From: Nematostella vectensis
Lineage: Eukaryota; Cnidaria; Anthozoa; Actiniaria; Edwardsiidae
Reading direction: 5' to 3'
DNA length: 64,000 bases
NCBI RefSeq assembly: GCF_932526225.1
Contig: NC_064042.1
Span: forward strand, 7,743,540 to 7,807,539
Below, piece by piece: positions 21,724-36,500 of the stretch. A program made the position numbers and the translations under genes. The stretch's first letter is position 1; each line of letters begins with the position of its first letter. The notes under the pieces are model-generated. The model was not told the DNA's origin. It was given only the letters and a program-made list of their open reading frames with translations, and did not search any database.

Positions 21724-24700
21724 GTGAGACGAATCAATCTCTCAATGATAATTAGTGTGTGTGCTTGATTTGAAATGACGTCCACTAAGTACGACGAATC
21801 ATTTCTACTAGTTTATTTATTTACTTCTGGATCAGATACCTTCGCCGTCCGTCAGAGTGTTTTTCCGCACAATTCTATCCTAGAAAAATGGAATAAATAC
21901 CTTTAAGGACATTGTTTACGAGACTGGCAAAGGAACTATTTAAACGGAAATCCCGGTACTAAAAAGTTGCCAGTTTTACCAATCTTGGTGGATAGGTCTT
22001 TTATGTGAATAGTTGTTCAAAAAGTATGGTTTACGATTGCATGTTGCGTAATATGGTAAGCTCACCTGCACCCGATTTGAATTTCCCATTTGGTTTTCCA
22101 GCTGATAGATATGGATTTATTCTCACTCTTCCTATTTTTTTTAAAAAACGCAATAGAGAATTGATGCAGACAATAAATTAGGCGAGGATAATAACTTGAA
22201 ATTAGTATAAACAGCTTTACGCCCTGTAGATAAGGGAGAGTTCGCGTAATTCACAAATCTTTGCATGCAGAAAAAAAAGACATTTTGGGTGATATTAATC
22301 AGGGAACTGCCTCAATTCTAAATGCACAATGATATTAGATATTGCTATCCGAAGAGCAACAATATTGTGTTTCTTTATTCGTGGAAATATCACCATAGCA
22401 TTAAGGTCGAGGTCAGTCTACGTGTGTAGACAGTTAACGATCAAAGGACAAAACTCGGAGTGCGCTGCCCGACAAGCCCTGAGGGAAAGAACACTGGATA
22501 TGATTAGCGTCTAAACTACAGTGTTTTTAAAGTCTTATCATGAGCATTTACTTAAGTATACCTTGTGAAAATGGCCGCTAATCTGCACAATATCATATTC
22601 CAGTTCTGCAGATTTTTCGCAGGCTCTTTTGGAAACGCCGTCATCTTCAATGGCTCAAAATATTCCGCACATTTATTTTATTAAAGATCTAACCCACCAG
22701 GATATCCATTCCCAGTGGGGAGCCGGCGTGGAGAAGAGAAATGCTATCTATTAGAAAGACCGTTTTTTGTTGTTTAACTTGGCGTGCAAGAACACTAGCA
22801 TCTCCACTCTCTTTGCAAGGACAATTCTAAAACACGATCTTTTTTAGTTGTATTTACAGGGCTTCTGGGATTACGCGCTTGTGCGGAAGCGCGTAATTTG
22901 GCTTTTTCCGCGTAATCCGCGTAGCTGATGTGTTCTTTTAGGGTTGTTACCTCTATATTTCGTGAAAAAAAGAGAGATATTCTTCGTAAGAGTGCGATAT
23001 TTCGAACTGAATTTCCAAAAACAAATAAAATGACTAGGCGTTCTTTGCTAAACTTTGCAAAATTTTGATTTTTAAAGAAAAAAAATGTATTGCAAAATCC
23101 CGCGTAATTTAGCGCGTAATGATTGATTTTCCGCGTAATTTAGCGCGTAATTCAGCCAAGAATCCCGCGTAATTTAGAGTTTTTTTTCGCGTAATTCCAG
23201 AAGCCCTGTATTTAGATCATCTGGAGTCCAGCTCTTCTCAGTTTCTGCTGAAAAGGCGGCCCATATAGACTATAATTGAAAAAAAAGCGTTGCACCATCA
23301 GTTTTTACTTAACGTTGCCAGAAGTAGTCCGTTTATTCTCATCAATCTCATCATGCTTGCAAAGCATTACGAGTTATTGGAGGGACTTCTGTGTCACTCG
23401 ATCGTCGGATGTTCGGATGAATAAACGCTACCCTCAAATAAGCGGCTCTCCCGAATAAGCGCCTCGCCTAAATGTCCGATGGAGAGGGGGGCTGTACGTG
23501 TAAGACGGCGTGATAAACAAAACTGACTACCCGCCACAGCATTTTGACATTGAAAGCGTGTGGGAGACTATGGGGGGATTTTTACGCCCTGTACGTTGTA
23601 AAAAAGCAATGATCTTGAAATAAGTCCATCCCCAGATAAGCGTCTCGCATATATTCATGTCGGCTCGAGTTTCATTCATGAGGTGATTTGCGGAAACGGA
23701 ACTGCTCTCTAATAAAACTTGGAGCTACGGATCATCAGGCTTCACAACAAGCCCGATAGTAGTCGCCCAGTAGTAAGCGAGCTCGATTTCCACAGCAAGG
23801 AGGGTTCGTTAATCATTAACACCCTCTTCTCTACAGCGAAGTGCCCAGTGGCTATGAGGTCCCAGTAGAAGAGGTCCATACTGCTGATGGTACAAAGCCG
23901 CGGACCATCTTCACCATCAACGATAAGTTCCCTGGGCCCACTTTGGAGGTGATGGAAGGTGCTGAGGTGAGGCAGTATAACTGAGGAGGGTGGGGTTGGG
24001 GATACAACTGAGGAGGGTGGGGTTGGGGATATAAATACAACTGAGGAGGGGTGGGGTTTGGGTGATATGTTTAAAGCTGAGGAAAGGTGGTATGGGGGGT
24101 GTGTGATATTTTTAGCTGAGGGATGGTAGAGTGTGGTGATATATGTAACTGAGGAAGGGTGCGGTGGGGGTGATTAGTTCAACTAAGGAAGGGTAGGGGT
24201 GATGTGTTCAAAACTAAGGAAGGGTGGAGTGGTGATTATATTTTTAACTAAATTGTGGGGTGGATTTCCAGTCTCTTTACTGTGTTTCAGGTGGTTGTGA
24301 CGGTTGTCAACGAAATGTCAACAGAAGCGACATCCCTCCACTTTCACGGTATTCACATGACAAACAACCCATGGATGGATGGCGTCCCATACATATCACA
24401 GTGCCCGATACTACCAAGGGTAAGCATATCATTTTAATATATATATTTGACATTTAAAACCATCTATCCAGTGTACGAACATGGTTCGGAAACAAAAAAT
24501 CCAGCCTTATTTCCACCTTAGTAAAAAAACATATTGCCTAATGCTGGAAAAGCATAGTCCATGAATATTGCAAAGAAGTGCCCCCACCCCCACCCCCACC
24601 CCCCTCCCACCTGGATCCACAACCCATACCATTTACAGTTAAAGTAGTAAAGTGTAGATGCAATTTGGAAGAAATTTCAGGCAAAGTTTAAACCTGAGTC

Positions 24701-27700
24701 AAGTATCATTGGAATACAATTTAAAATGTTTCGAAGAAAGCTTAATAAAGTTTTGTATTTCAATTTAATCAATCCGTTCTTAAGAAAAAAAAAGTAAAAA
24801 GTTAATCGATAATTGTGAACTCAGCGTTATGCCAGGGGGATGGCCTAGCCCCCCCCCCCCCCCTCCTTTAGCAGCCAAAAATACAGTAAATGTTAAATAC
24901 AGGAGGAAATGCCTTGGAAGTCCTTTTTGGGCCCCCTCCTGTTAAAAATCCTGGCAACGCAGCTGTATGCTATTACTTGTTTTTTTCATTTCTCCCTGTA
25001 ACCCAGCAAAGCTTCCAGTACCGATTCGTGGCCGAGCCTGCGGGTACACATTGGTATCATTCGCACATGGACACTCAAAAAGCAAATGGTCTTTACGGAG
25101 CTTTCATCGTCCACAGGTGATTACCTTGCTAGTAGTATTAAAGCACGCGCAGGCGGTACAGTCATAGTACGGTCATGGTACAGTCATGGTACGGTCATAG
25201 TACGGTCATACTACGGTCATGGTACAGTCATAGTACGGTCATGGTACAGTCATAGTACAGTCATGGTACAGTCATGGTACAGTCATAGTACAGTCATGGT
25301 ACGGTCATGGTACAGTCATAGTACGGTCATGGTACAGTCATGGTACAGTCATAGTACGGTCATGGTACAGTCATAGTACGGTCATGGTACAGTCATAGTA
25401 CGGTCATGGTACAGTCATAGTACGGTCATGGTACAGTCATAGTACGGTCATGGTACAGTCATAGTACGGTCATGGTACAGTCATAGTACGGTCATGGTAC
25501 AGTCATAGTACGGTCATGGTACAGTCATAGTACGGTCATGGTACAGTCATAGTACGGTCATGGTACAGTCATAGTACGGTCATGGTACAGTCATGGTACA
25601 GTCATAGTACGGTCATGGTACAGTCATAGTACGGTCATGGTACCGTCATGGTACAGTCATAGTACGGTCATGGTACAGTCATAGTACAGTCATAGTACGG
25701 TCATGGTACAGTCATAGTACAGTCATAGTACGGCCATGGTACAGTCATAGTACGGTCATGGTACAGTCATAGTACGGTCATGGTACAGTCATAGTACGGT
25801 CATGGTACAGTCATAGTACGGTCATGGTACAGTCATAGTACGGTCATGGTACAGTCATAGTACGGTCATGGTACAGTCATAGTACGGCCATGGTACAGTC
25901 ATAGTACGGTCATGGTACAGTCATAGTACGGTCATGGTACAGTCATAGTACGGTCATGGTACAGTCATAGTACGGTCATAGTACAGTCATAGTACGGTCA
26001 TGGTACTGTCATGGTACAGTCATAGTACGGCCATGGTACAGTCATAGTGCGGTCATGGTACAGTCATAGTACGGTCATGGTACAGTCATAGTACGGTCAT
26101 GGTACAGTCATAGTACGGCCATGGTACAGTCATAGTACGGTCATGGTACAGTCATAGTACGGTCATGGTACAGTCATAGTACGGTCATGGTACAGTCATA
26201 GTACGGTCATGGTACAGTCATAGTACGGTCATGGTACAGTCATAGTACGGTCATGGTACAGTCATAGTACGGCCATGGTACAGTCATAGTGCGGTCATGG
26301 TACAGTCATAGTACGGTCATAGTACAGCCATAGTACGGTCATGGTACTGTCATGGTACAGTCATAGTACGGTCATAGTACAGTCATGTACAGTCATATTA
26401 CAGTCATGTACAGTCATATTACAGTCATGGTACAGTCATAGTACGGTCATGGTACAGTCATAGTACGGTCATGGTACAGTCATAGTACGGTCATAGTACA
26501 GTCATGTACAGTCATATTACAGTCATGTACAGTCATATTACAGTCATGGTACAGTCATAGTACGGTCATGGTACAGTCATAAGTGCGGTCATGGTACAGT
26601 CATGGTACGGTCATGGTACAGTCATAGTACGGCCATGGTACAGTCATAGAACGGCCATGGTACAGTCATAGTACGGTCATGGTACAGTCATAGTACGGCC
26701 ATGGTACAGTCATAGTACGGTCATGGTACAGTCATAGTACGGTCATGGTACAGTCATAGTACGGTCATGGTACAGTCATAGTACGGTCATGGTACAGTCA
26801 TAGTACGGCCATGGTACAGTCATAGTGCGGTCATGGTACAGTCATAGTACAGTCATAGTACAGTCATAGTACGGTCATGGTACTGTCATGGTACAGTCAT
26901 AGTACGGCCATGGTACAGTCATAGTACGGTCATGGTACAGTCATAGTACGGTCATGGTACAGTCATAGTACGGCCATGGTACAGTCATAGTACGGTCATG
27001 GTACAGTCATAGTACGGTCATGGTACAGTCATAGTACGGTCATGGTACAGTCATAGTACGGTCATGGTACAGTCATAGTACGGTCATGGTACAGTCATAG
27101 TACGGTCATGGTACAGTCATAGTACGGCCATGGTACAGTCATAGTGCGGTCATGGTACAGTCATAGTACGGTCATAGTACAGCCATAGTACGGTCATAGT
27201 ACAGTCATGTACAGTCATATTACAGTCATGTACAGTCATATTACAGTCATGGTACAGTCATAGTACGGTCATGGTACAGTCATAAGTGCGGTCATGGTAC
27301 AGTCATGGTACGGTCATGGTACAGTCATGGTACAGTCATGGTACGGTCATAGTACAGTCATGGTACGGCCATGGTACGGTCATGGTACGGCCATGGTACA
27401 GTCATAGTACGGCCATGATACAGTCATAGTAAGGCCATGGTACAGTCATAGTACGGTCATGGTACAGTCATAGTACGGTCATGGTACAGTCATAGTACAG
27501 TCATGGTACAGTCATGGTACAGTCATAGTACAGTCATGGTACGGTCATGGTACAGTCATAGTACGGTCATGGTACAGTCATGGTACAGTCATAGTACGGT
27601 CATGGTACAGTCATAGTACGGTCATGGTACAGTCATAGTACGGTCATGGTACAGTCATAGTACGGTCATGGTACAGTCATAGTACGGTCATGGTACAGTC

Positions 27701-30455
27701 ATAGTACGGTCATGGTACAGTCATAGTACGGTCATGGTACAGTCATAGTACGGTCATGGTACAGTCATAGTACGGTCATGGTACAGTCATAGTACGGTCA
27801 TGGTACAGTCATAGTACGGTCATGGTACAGTCATGGTACAGTCATAGTACGGTCATGGTACAGTCATAGTACGGTCATGGTACCGTCATGGTACAGTCAT
27901 AGTACGGTCATGGTACAGTCATAGTACAGTCATAGTACGGTCATGGTACAGTCATAGTACAGTCATAGTACGGCCATGGTACAGTCATAGTACGGTCATG
28001 GTACAGTCATAGTACGGTCATGGTACAGTCATAGTACGGTCATGGTACAGTCATAGTACGGTCATGGTACAGTCATAGTACGGTCATGGTACAGTCATAG
28101 TACGGTCATGGTACAGTCATAGTACGGCCATGGTACAGTCATAGTACGGTCATGGTACAGTCATAGTACGGTCATGGTACAGTCATAGTACGGTCATGGT
28201 ACAGTCATAGTACGGTCATAGTACAGTCATAGTACGGTCATGGTACTGTCATGGTACAGTCATAGTACGGCCATGGTACAGTCATAGTGCGGTCATGGTA
28301 CAGTCATAGTACGGTCATGGTACAGTCATAGTACGGTCATGGTACAGTCATAGTACGGCCATGGTACAGTCATAGTACGGTCATGGTACAGTCATAGTAC
28401 GGTCATGGTACAGTCATAGTACGGTCATGGTACAGTCATAGTACGGTCATGGTACAGTCATAGTACGGTCATGGTACAGTCATAGTACGGTCATGGTACA
28501 GTCATAGTACGGCCATGGTACAGTCATAGTGCGGTCATGGTACAGTCATAGTACGGTCATAGTACAGCCATAGTACGGTCATGGTACTGTCATGGTACAG
28601 TCATAGTACGGTCATAGTACAGTCATGTACAGTCATATTACAGTCATGTACAGTCATATTACAGTCATGGTACAGTCATAGTACGGTCATGGTACAGTCA
28701 TAAGTGCGGTCATGGTACAGTCATGGTACGGTCATGGTACAGTCATAGTACGGCCATGGTACAGTCATAGAACGGCCATGGTTTAGTCATAGTACGGTCA
28801 TGGTACAGTCATAGTACGGCCATGGTACAGTCATAGTACGGTCATGGTACAGTCATAGTACGGTCATGGTACAGTCATAGTACGGTCATGGTACAGTCAT
28901 AGTACGGTCATGGTACAGTCATAGTACGGCCATGGTACAGTCATAGTGCGGTCATGGTACAGTCATAGTACAGTCATAGTACAGTCATAGTACGGTCATG
29001 GTACTGTCATGGTACAGTCATAGTACGGCCATGGTACAGTCATAGTGCGGTCATGGTACAGTCATAGTACGGTCATGGTACAGTCATAGTACGGTCATGG
29101 TACAGTCATAGTACGGCCATGGTACAGTCATAGTACGGTCATGGTACAGTCATAGTACGGTCATGGTACAGTCATAGTACGGTCATGGTACAGTCATAGT
29201 ACGGTCATGGTACAGTCATAGTACGGTCATGGTACAGTCATAGTACGGTCATGGTACAGTCATAGTACGGCCATGGTACAGTCATAGTGCGGTCATGGTA
29301 CAGTCATAGTACGGTCATAGTACAGCCATAGTACGGTCATAGTACAGTCATGTACAGTCATATTACAGTCATGTACAGTCATATTACAGTCATGGTACAG
29401 TCATAGTACGGTCATGGTACAGTCATAAGTGCGGTCATGGTACAGTCATGGTACGGTCATGGTACAGTCATGGTACAGTCATGGTACGGTCATAGTACAG
29501 TCATGGTACGGCCATGGTACGGTCATGGTACGGCCATGGTACAGTCATAGTACGGCCATGATACAGTCATAGTACGGTCATGGTACAGTCATAGTACGGT
29601 CATGGTACAGTCATAGTACGGTCATGGTACAGTCACAGTACGGCCATGGTACAGTCATAGTACGGTCATGGTACAGTCACAGTACGGTCATGGTACAGTC
29701 ATAGTACGGCCATGGTACAGTCATAGAACGGCCATGGTACAGTCATAGTACGGTCATGGTACAGTCATAGTACAATCATGGTACAGTCATGGTACGGTCA
29801 TAGTACAGTCATAGTACAGTAATGGTACAGTCATAGTACAGTCATAGTACGGTCATGGTACAGTCATAGTACGGTCATAGTACGGTCATGGTACAGTCAT
29901 AGTACGGCCATGGTAAAGTCATATTACGGTCATGGTACAGTCATAGTACGGCCATGGTACAGTCATAGTACGGCCATGGTACAGTCATGGTACAGTCATA
30001 GTACGGTCATGGTACAGTCATATTACGGTCATGGTACAGTCATATTACGGTCATGGTACAGTCATAGTACAGTCATGGTAGGTCATGGTACAGTCATAGT
30101 ACAGCCATGTTACGATCATGGTACAGTCATAGTACAGTCGTAGTACGGTCATAGTACAGTCATAATACGGCCATGGTACAGTCATAGTACAGCCATGGTA
30201 CAGTCATAGTACGGTCATGGTACGGTCATGGTACAGTCATAGTACGGTCATAGTACGGTCATGGTACAGTCATAGTACACTCATAGTACGGGTGGGTGGG
30301 TGTGTAGGTGGGTGGGTGGGTAGGCGGGTAGGTGGGAGGCAGGCATGCAGGCAGGCAGGCAGGCAGGCAGGCAGGCGGGCGGGCGGGCGGGCGGGAGGGA
30401 GGGCGGGCGGGCGGGCGGGCGGGCAGGCAGGCAGGCAGGCAGGCAGGCAGGTAGG

Positions 30456-30512
<57 letters not shown>

Positions 30513-33500
30513 TAACATTAAACTTCCCGTTGCCATCCGTTGATCAGAAATGTGTTAGTTCCCTATTAAACACATATACAGGTTGCGTGACCTTACATTT
30601 AAAAGTGCTACTGCGGTACACTCAAAATCGGTAGGGTGTATAAATGCATGGTGATGAAACACGGCGTACTTGTTATACATAGGTCACAGCCAACATTGGC
30701 ATATGACGTCATCACAATTGCCGACTGGTATCCTGTGACGTCATCAGAAATGCTTCTTGACAGCCCTTTTAATATGCCAATAGGAGGGCCTGGTGAAAGA
30801 TTTGACAACCCAGCCACGAGAAGTAAGTTGATTATTCCATTAGCTGCTAATTGTCTTTTTATTTTACAGTAATAGAAAATTCGCGACTGGAAAATTCGCC
30901 AACACTGAAACTTCGCGGTTAGGTCTTGGACCCCGAGGTTTTATTGCCCCCCCACCCCCCCCCCCCCCCAAAAAAAAAATAACTACAAAATTAATATAAA
31001 AATTAAAATACTGACGGTTTAAATCGCGGATTGAACCTTTGGACCCAAGACCCGCGAATTTTCCAACATTTACTGTATTTGCATTTGATTACTTTTTATA
31101 CAGGGGCTTCACTAGCTTTAGGGAACTGTAAAAGATACGTTCTACCGGAAGTGTAACCTAAAGAGGCCTCCATGTTGCACATCCCCTATGACAACTGATC
31201 CTTTTGATAACGTACTCTAGAGCCCATCGATCACATGTATTCTAGTACCTATAGTGCAGTTTGTATGTGAAGGGTTAAAAAAAAATTCATTAAGCAGCTT
31301 TATTTGTTTTTGTTCTTCAGCGTTTATTTTTGACGGGACAGAAGTTAGCGCGCTTCAATATTGGTCTACACTGATACACGGCCGTGGGAGGAAGGGGAAC
31401 AACAAGGGGCCCCTTCATCACTTTGCCGTTAGGCCTGGAACGAGAATTCGTATTCACGTGATCATGGCGGGAGAAGAATATAACTACAGGTTTAATTACC
31501 ATCCCTTTCCCTTGATGTTCTCTAAATTTCTCGCCTTAATATCTAATCAAATGTATTGTTTGATCCCCTTTGTTTTGTCCCTTGCTCGTGTCCTCCTTGT
31601 GTCCCTGGTTCACATTCTCCTCCTCGTGTCCCTGGCTCACATCCTCCTCCTTGTGTCCCTGGCTCACATCCTCCTCCTCGTGTCCCTGGCTCACATCCTC
31701 CTCCTCGTGTCCCTGGCTCACTTCCTCCTCCTCGTGTCCCTGTCTCACATCCTCCTCTTCGTGTCCCTGGCTCACTTCCTCCTCCTCGTGTCCCTGGCTC
31801 ACATCCTCCTCTTCGTGTCCCTGGCTCACATCCTCCTCCTCGTGTCCCTGGCTCACTTCCTCCTCCTTGTGTCCCTGGCTCACATCCTCCTCCTCGTGTC
31901 CCTGGCTCACATCCTCCTCCTCGTGTCCCTGGCTCACATCCTCCTCCTCGTGTCCCTGGCTCACATCCTCCTCCTCGTATCCCTGGCTCACATCCTCTTC
32001 CTTGTGTCCCTGTCTCACATCCTCCTCCTCGTGTCCCTGGCTCACATCCTCCTCCTCGTGTCCCTGGCTCACATCCTCCTCCTCGTGTCCCTGGCTCACT
32101 TCCTCCTCCTCGTGTCCCTGGCTCACTTCCTCCTCCTCGTGTCCCTGGCTCACATCCTCCTCCTCGTGTCCGTGGCTCACATCCTCCTCCTCGTGTCCGT
32201 GGCTCACATCCTCCTCCTTGTGTCCGTGGCTCACATCCTCCTCCTCGTGTCCCTGGCTCACATCGTCCTCCTCGTGTCCCTGGCTCACTTCCTACTCCTT
32301 TTGTCCCTGGCTCACGTTTTCTTCCTTGTGTCCGTGGCTCACATCCTCCTCCACGTGTCCCTGTCTCACATCCTCCTCCTTGTGTCCCTGTCTCACATCC
32401 TCCTCCTCGTGTCCGTGGGTCACATCCTCCTCCTCGTGTCCCTGGCTCACATCCTCCTCCTCGTGTCCCTGGCTCACTTCCTCCTCCTCGTGTCCGTGGC
32501 TCACATCCTCCTCCTCGTGTCCGTGGCTCACATCCTCCTCCTCGTGTCCCTGTCTCACATCCTCCTCCTTGTGTCCCTGTCTCACATCCTCCTCCTCGTG
32601 TCCCTGGCTCACATCCTCCTCCTCGTGTCCCTGGCTCACATCCTCCTCCTCGTGTCCCTGGCTCACGTTCTCTTCCTTGTGTCCGTGGCTCACATCCTCC
32701 TCCTTGTGTCCCTGTCTCACATCCTCCTCCTCGTGTCCGTGGCTCACATCCTCCTCCTCGTGTCCGTGGCTCACATCCTCCTCCTCGTGTCCGTGGCTCA
32801 CATCCTCCTCCTCGTGTCCCTTGCTCACATCCTCCTCCTCGTATCCCTGGCACACATCCTCCTCCTTGTGTCCCTGGCTCACTTCCTCCTCCTTGTGTCC
32901 CTGTCTCACATCCTCCTCCTTGTGTCCCTGTCTCACATATTCCTCCTCGTGTCCCTGGCTCACATCCTCCTCCTTGTGTCCCTGGCTCACGTTCTCTTCC
33001 TTGTGTCCGTGGCTCACTTCCTCCTCCTTGTGTCCCTGTCTCACATCCTCCTCCTCGTGTCCCTGGCTCACATCCTCCTCCTCGTATCCCTGGCTCACTT
33101 CCTCCTCCTCGTGTCCCTGGCTCACATCCTCCTCCTCGTATCCCTGGCTCACTTCCTCCTCCTCGTGTCCCTGGCTCACATCCTCCTCCTTGTGTCCCTG
33201 GCTCACATCCTCTTTTTCGTGTCCCTGGCTCACATCCTCCTCCTCGTGTCCCTGGCTCACATCCTCCTCCTCGTGTCCCTGTCTCACATCCTCCTCCTTG
33301 TGTCCCTGTCTCACATCCTCCTCCTCGTGTCCCTGGCTCACATCCTCCTCGTGTCCCTGGCTCACATGCTCCTCCTTGTGTCCGTGGCTCACATCCTCCT
33401 CCTCGTGTCCCTGTCTCACATCCTCCTCCTTGTGTCCCTGTCTCACATCCTCCTCCTCGTGTCCCTGGCTCACATCCTCCTCGTGTCCCTGGCTCACATG

Positions 33501-36500
33501 CTCCTCCTTGTGTCCGTGGCTCACATCCTCCTCCTCGTGTCAATGTCTCACATCCTCCTCCTCGTGTCCCTGGCTCACATCCTCCTCCTCGTATCTCTGG
33601 CACACATCCTCCTCCTCGTATCCCTGGCTCACATCCTCTTCCTTGTGTCCCTGTCTCACATCCTCCTCCTCGTGTCCCTGGCTCACATCCTCCTCCTTGT
33701 CCTTGTGTCCCTGGCTCACATCCTCCTCCTCGTGTCCCTGGCTCACATCCTCTTCCTTGTGTCCCTGGCTCACATCCTCCTCCTTGTGTCCCTGTCTCAC
33801 ATCCTCCTCCTCGTGTCCCTGTCTCACATCCTCCTCCTTGTGTCCCTGGCTCACGTTCTCTTCCTTGTCTCCCTGGCTCAAATCCTCCTCCTTGTGTCCC
33901 TGGCTCACATCCTCCTCCTTGTGTCCCTGGCTCACATCCTCTTTTTCGTGTCCCTGGCTCACATCCTCCTCCTCGTGTCCCTGGCTCACATCCTCCTCCT
34001 CGTGTCCCTGTCTCACATCCTCCTCCTTGTGTCCCAGTCTCACATCCTCCTCCTCGTGTCCCTGGCTCACATTCTCCTCGTGTCCCTGGCTCACATGCTC
34101 CTCCTTGTGTCCGTGGCTCACATCCTCCTCCTCGTGTCAATGTCTCACATCCTCCTCCTCGTGTCCCTGGCTCACATCCTCCTCCTCGTATCTCTGGCAC
34201 ACATCCTCCTCTTCGTATCCCTGGCTCACATCCTCTTCCTTGTGTCCCTGGCTCACATCCTCCTCCTCGTGTCCCTGGCTCACATCCTCTTCCTTGTGTT
34301 CCTTGCTCACATCCTCCTCCTTGTGTCCGTGGCTCACATCCTCCTCCTTTTGTCCCTGGCTCACATCCTCCTCCTCGTGTCCCTGTCTCACATCCTTTTC
34401 CTTGTGTCCCTGGCTCACATCCTCCTCCTCGTGTCCCTGTCTCACACCCTCCTCCTCGTGTCCCTGTCTCACATCCTCCTCCTCGTGTCTCTGTCTCACA
34501 TCCTTTTCCTCGTGTCCCTGGCTCACTTCCTACTCCTTTTGTCCCTGGCTCACGTTCTCTTCCTTGTGTCCCTGTCTCACATCCTCCTCCTCGTGTCCCT
34601 GGCTCACATCCTCCTCCTCGTGTCCGTGGCTCACATCCTCCTCCTTGTGTCCCTGTCTCACATCCTCCTCCTCGTGTCCCTGTCTCACATCCTCCTCCTC
34701 GTGTCCCTGTCTCACATCCTCCTCCTCGTGTCCCTGGCTCACATCCTCCTCCTCGTGTCCGTGGCTCACATCCTCCTCCTCGTGTCCCTGGCTCACATCC
34801 TCCTCCTTGTGTCCCTGGCTCACATCCTCCTCCTCGTGTCCCTGGCTCACATCCTCCTCCTTGTGTCCCTGGCTCACATCCTCTTTTTCGTGTCCCTAGC
34901 TCACATCCTCCTCCTCGTGTCCCTGGCTCACATCCTCCTCCTTGTATCCGTGGCTCACATCCTCCTCCTCGTGTCCGTGGCTCACATCCTCCTCCTTGTG
35001 TCCCTGGCTCACATCCTCTTTTTCGTGTCCCTGGCTCACATCCTCCTCCTCGTGTCCCTGGCTCACATCCTCCTCCTCGTGTCCCTGTCTCACATCCTCC
35101 TCCTTGTGTCCCAGTCTCACATCCTCCTCCTCGTGTCCCTGGCTCACATTCTCCTCGTGTCCCTGGCTCACATGCTCCTCCTTGTGTCCGTGGCTCACAT
35201 CCTCCTCCTTGTGTCCCTGTCTCACATCCTCCTCCTCGTGTCCCTGGCTCACATCCTCCTCCTCGTATCCCTGGCTCACTTCCTCCTCCTCGTGTCCCTG
35301 GCTCACATCCTCCTCCTTGTGTCCCTGTCTCACATCCTCCTCCTCGTGTCCCTGGCTCACATCCTCCTCGTGTCCCTGGCTCACATGCTCCTCCTTGTGT
35401 CCGTGGCTCACATCCTCCTCCTCGTGTCAATGTCTCACATCCTCCTCCTCGTGTCCCTGGCTCACATCCTCCTTCTCGTATCTCTGGCACACATCCTCCT
35501 CCTCGTATCCCTGGCTCACATCCTCTTCCTTGTGTCCCTGGCTCACATCCTCCTCCTCGTGTCCCTGGCTCACATCCTCCTCCTCGTGTCCCTGGCTCAC
35601 ATCCTCCTCCTTGTGTCCCTGGCTCACATCCTCCTCCTCGTGTCCCTGGCTCACATCCTCTTCCTTGTGTCCCTGGCTCACATCCTCCTCCTCGTGTCCC
35701 TGTCTCACACCCTCCTCCTCGTGTCCCTGGCTCACATCCTCCTCGTGTCCCTGGCTCACATGCTCCTCCTTGTGTCCGTGGCTCACATCCTCCTCCTCGT
35801 GTCAATGTCTCACATCCTCCTCCTCGTGTCCCTGGCTCACATCCTCCTTCTCGTATCTCTGGCACACATCCTCCTCCTCGTATCCCTGGCTCACATCCTC
35901 CTCCTTGTGTCCCTGGCTCACATCCTCTTTTTCGTGTCCCTAGCTCACATCCTCCTCCTCGTGTCCCTGGCTCACATCCTCCTCCTTGTATCCGTGGCTC
36001 ACATCCTCCTCCTCGTGTCCGTGGCTCACATCCTCCTCCTTGTGTCCCTGGCTCACATCCTCTTTTTCGTGTCCCTGGCTCACATCCTCCTCCTCGTGTC
36101 CCTGGCTCACATCCTCCTCCTCGTGTCCCTGTCTCACATCCTCCTCCTCGTGTCCCTGGCTCACATCCTCCTCGTGTCCCTGGCTCACATGCTCCTCCTT
36201 GTGTCCGTAGCTCACATCCTCCTCCTCGTGTCAATGTCTCACATCCTCCTCCTCGTGTCCCTGGCTCACATCCTTCTCCTCGTATCTCTGGCACACATCC
36301 TCCTCCTCGTATCCCTGGCTCACATCCTCTTCCTTGTGTCCCTGGCTCACATCCTCCTCCTCGTGTCCCTGGCTCACATCCTCTTCCTTGTGTTCCTTGC
36401 TCACATCCTCCTCCTTGTGTCCGTGGCTCACATCCTCCTCCTTGTGTCCCTGGCTCACATCCTCCTTCTCGTGTCCCTGTCTCACATCCTTTTCCTTGTG

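Larger units (their letters stand above)
25117..30682 (+). other. Intron 4 of the multicopper oxidase
   Basis: A 5566-bp intron, more than 90 percent of it tandem repeat: the 11/22-bp array, then tetranucleotide tracts. Only about 150 bp before the acceptor (TTATACATAG) is unique sequence. Confidence 0.8.

Noticed and set aside
25150-30292. CRISPR-like array
   Set aside because: There are no spacers: units are contiguous 11/22-mers, and the window is clearly eukaryotic.
30270-30536. Cys/Pro-rich minus-strand frame
   Set aside because: Translation of tetranucleotide repeats.
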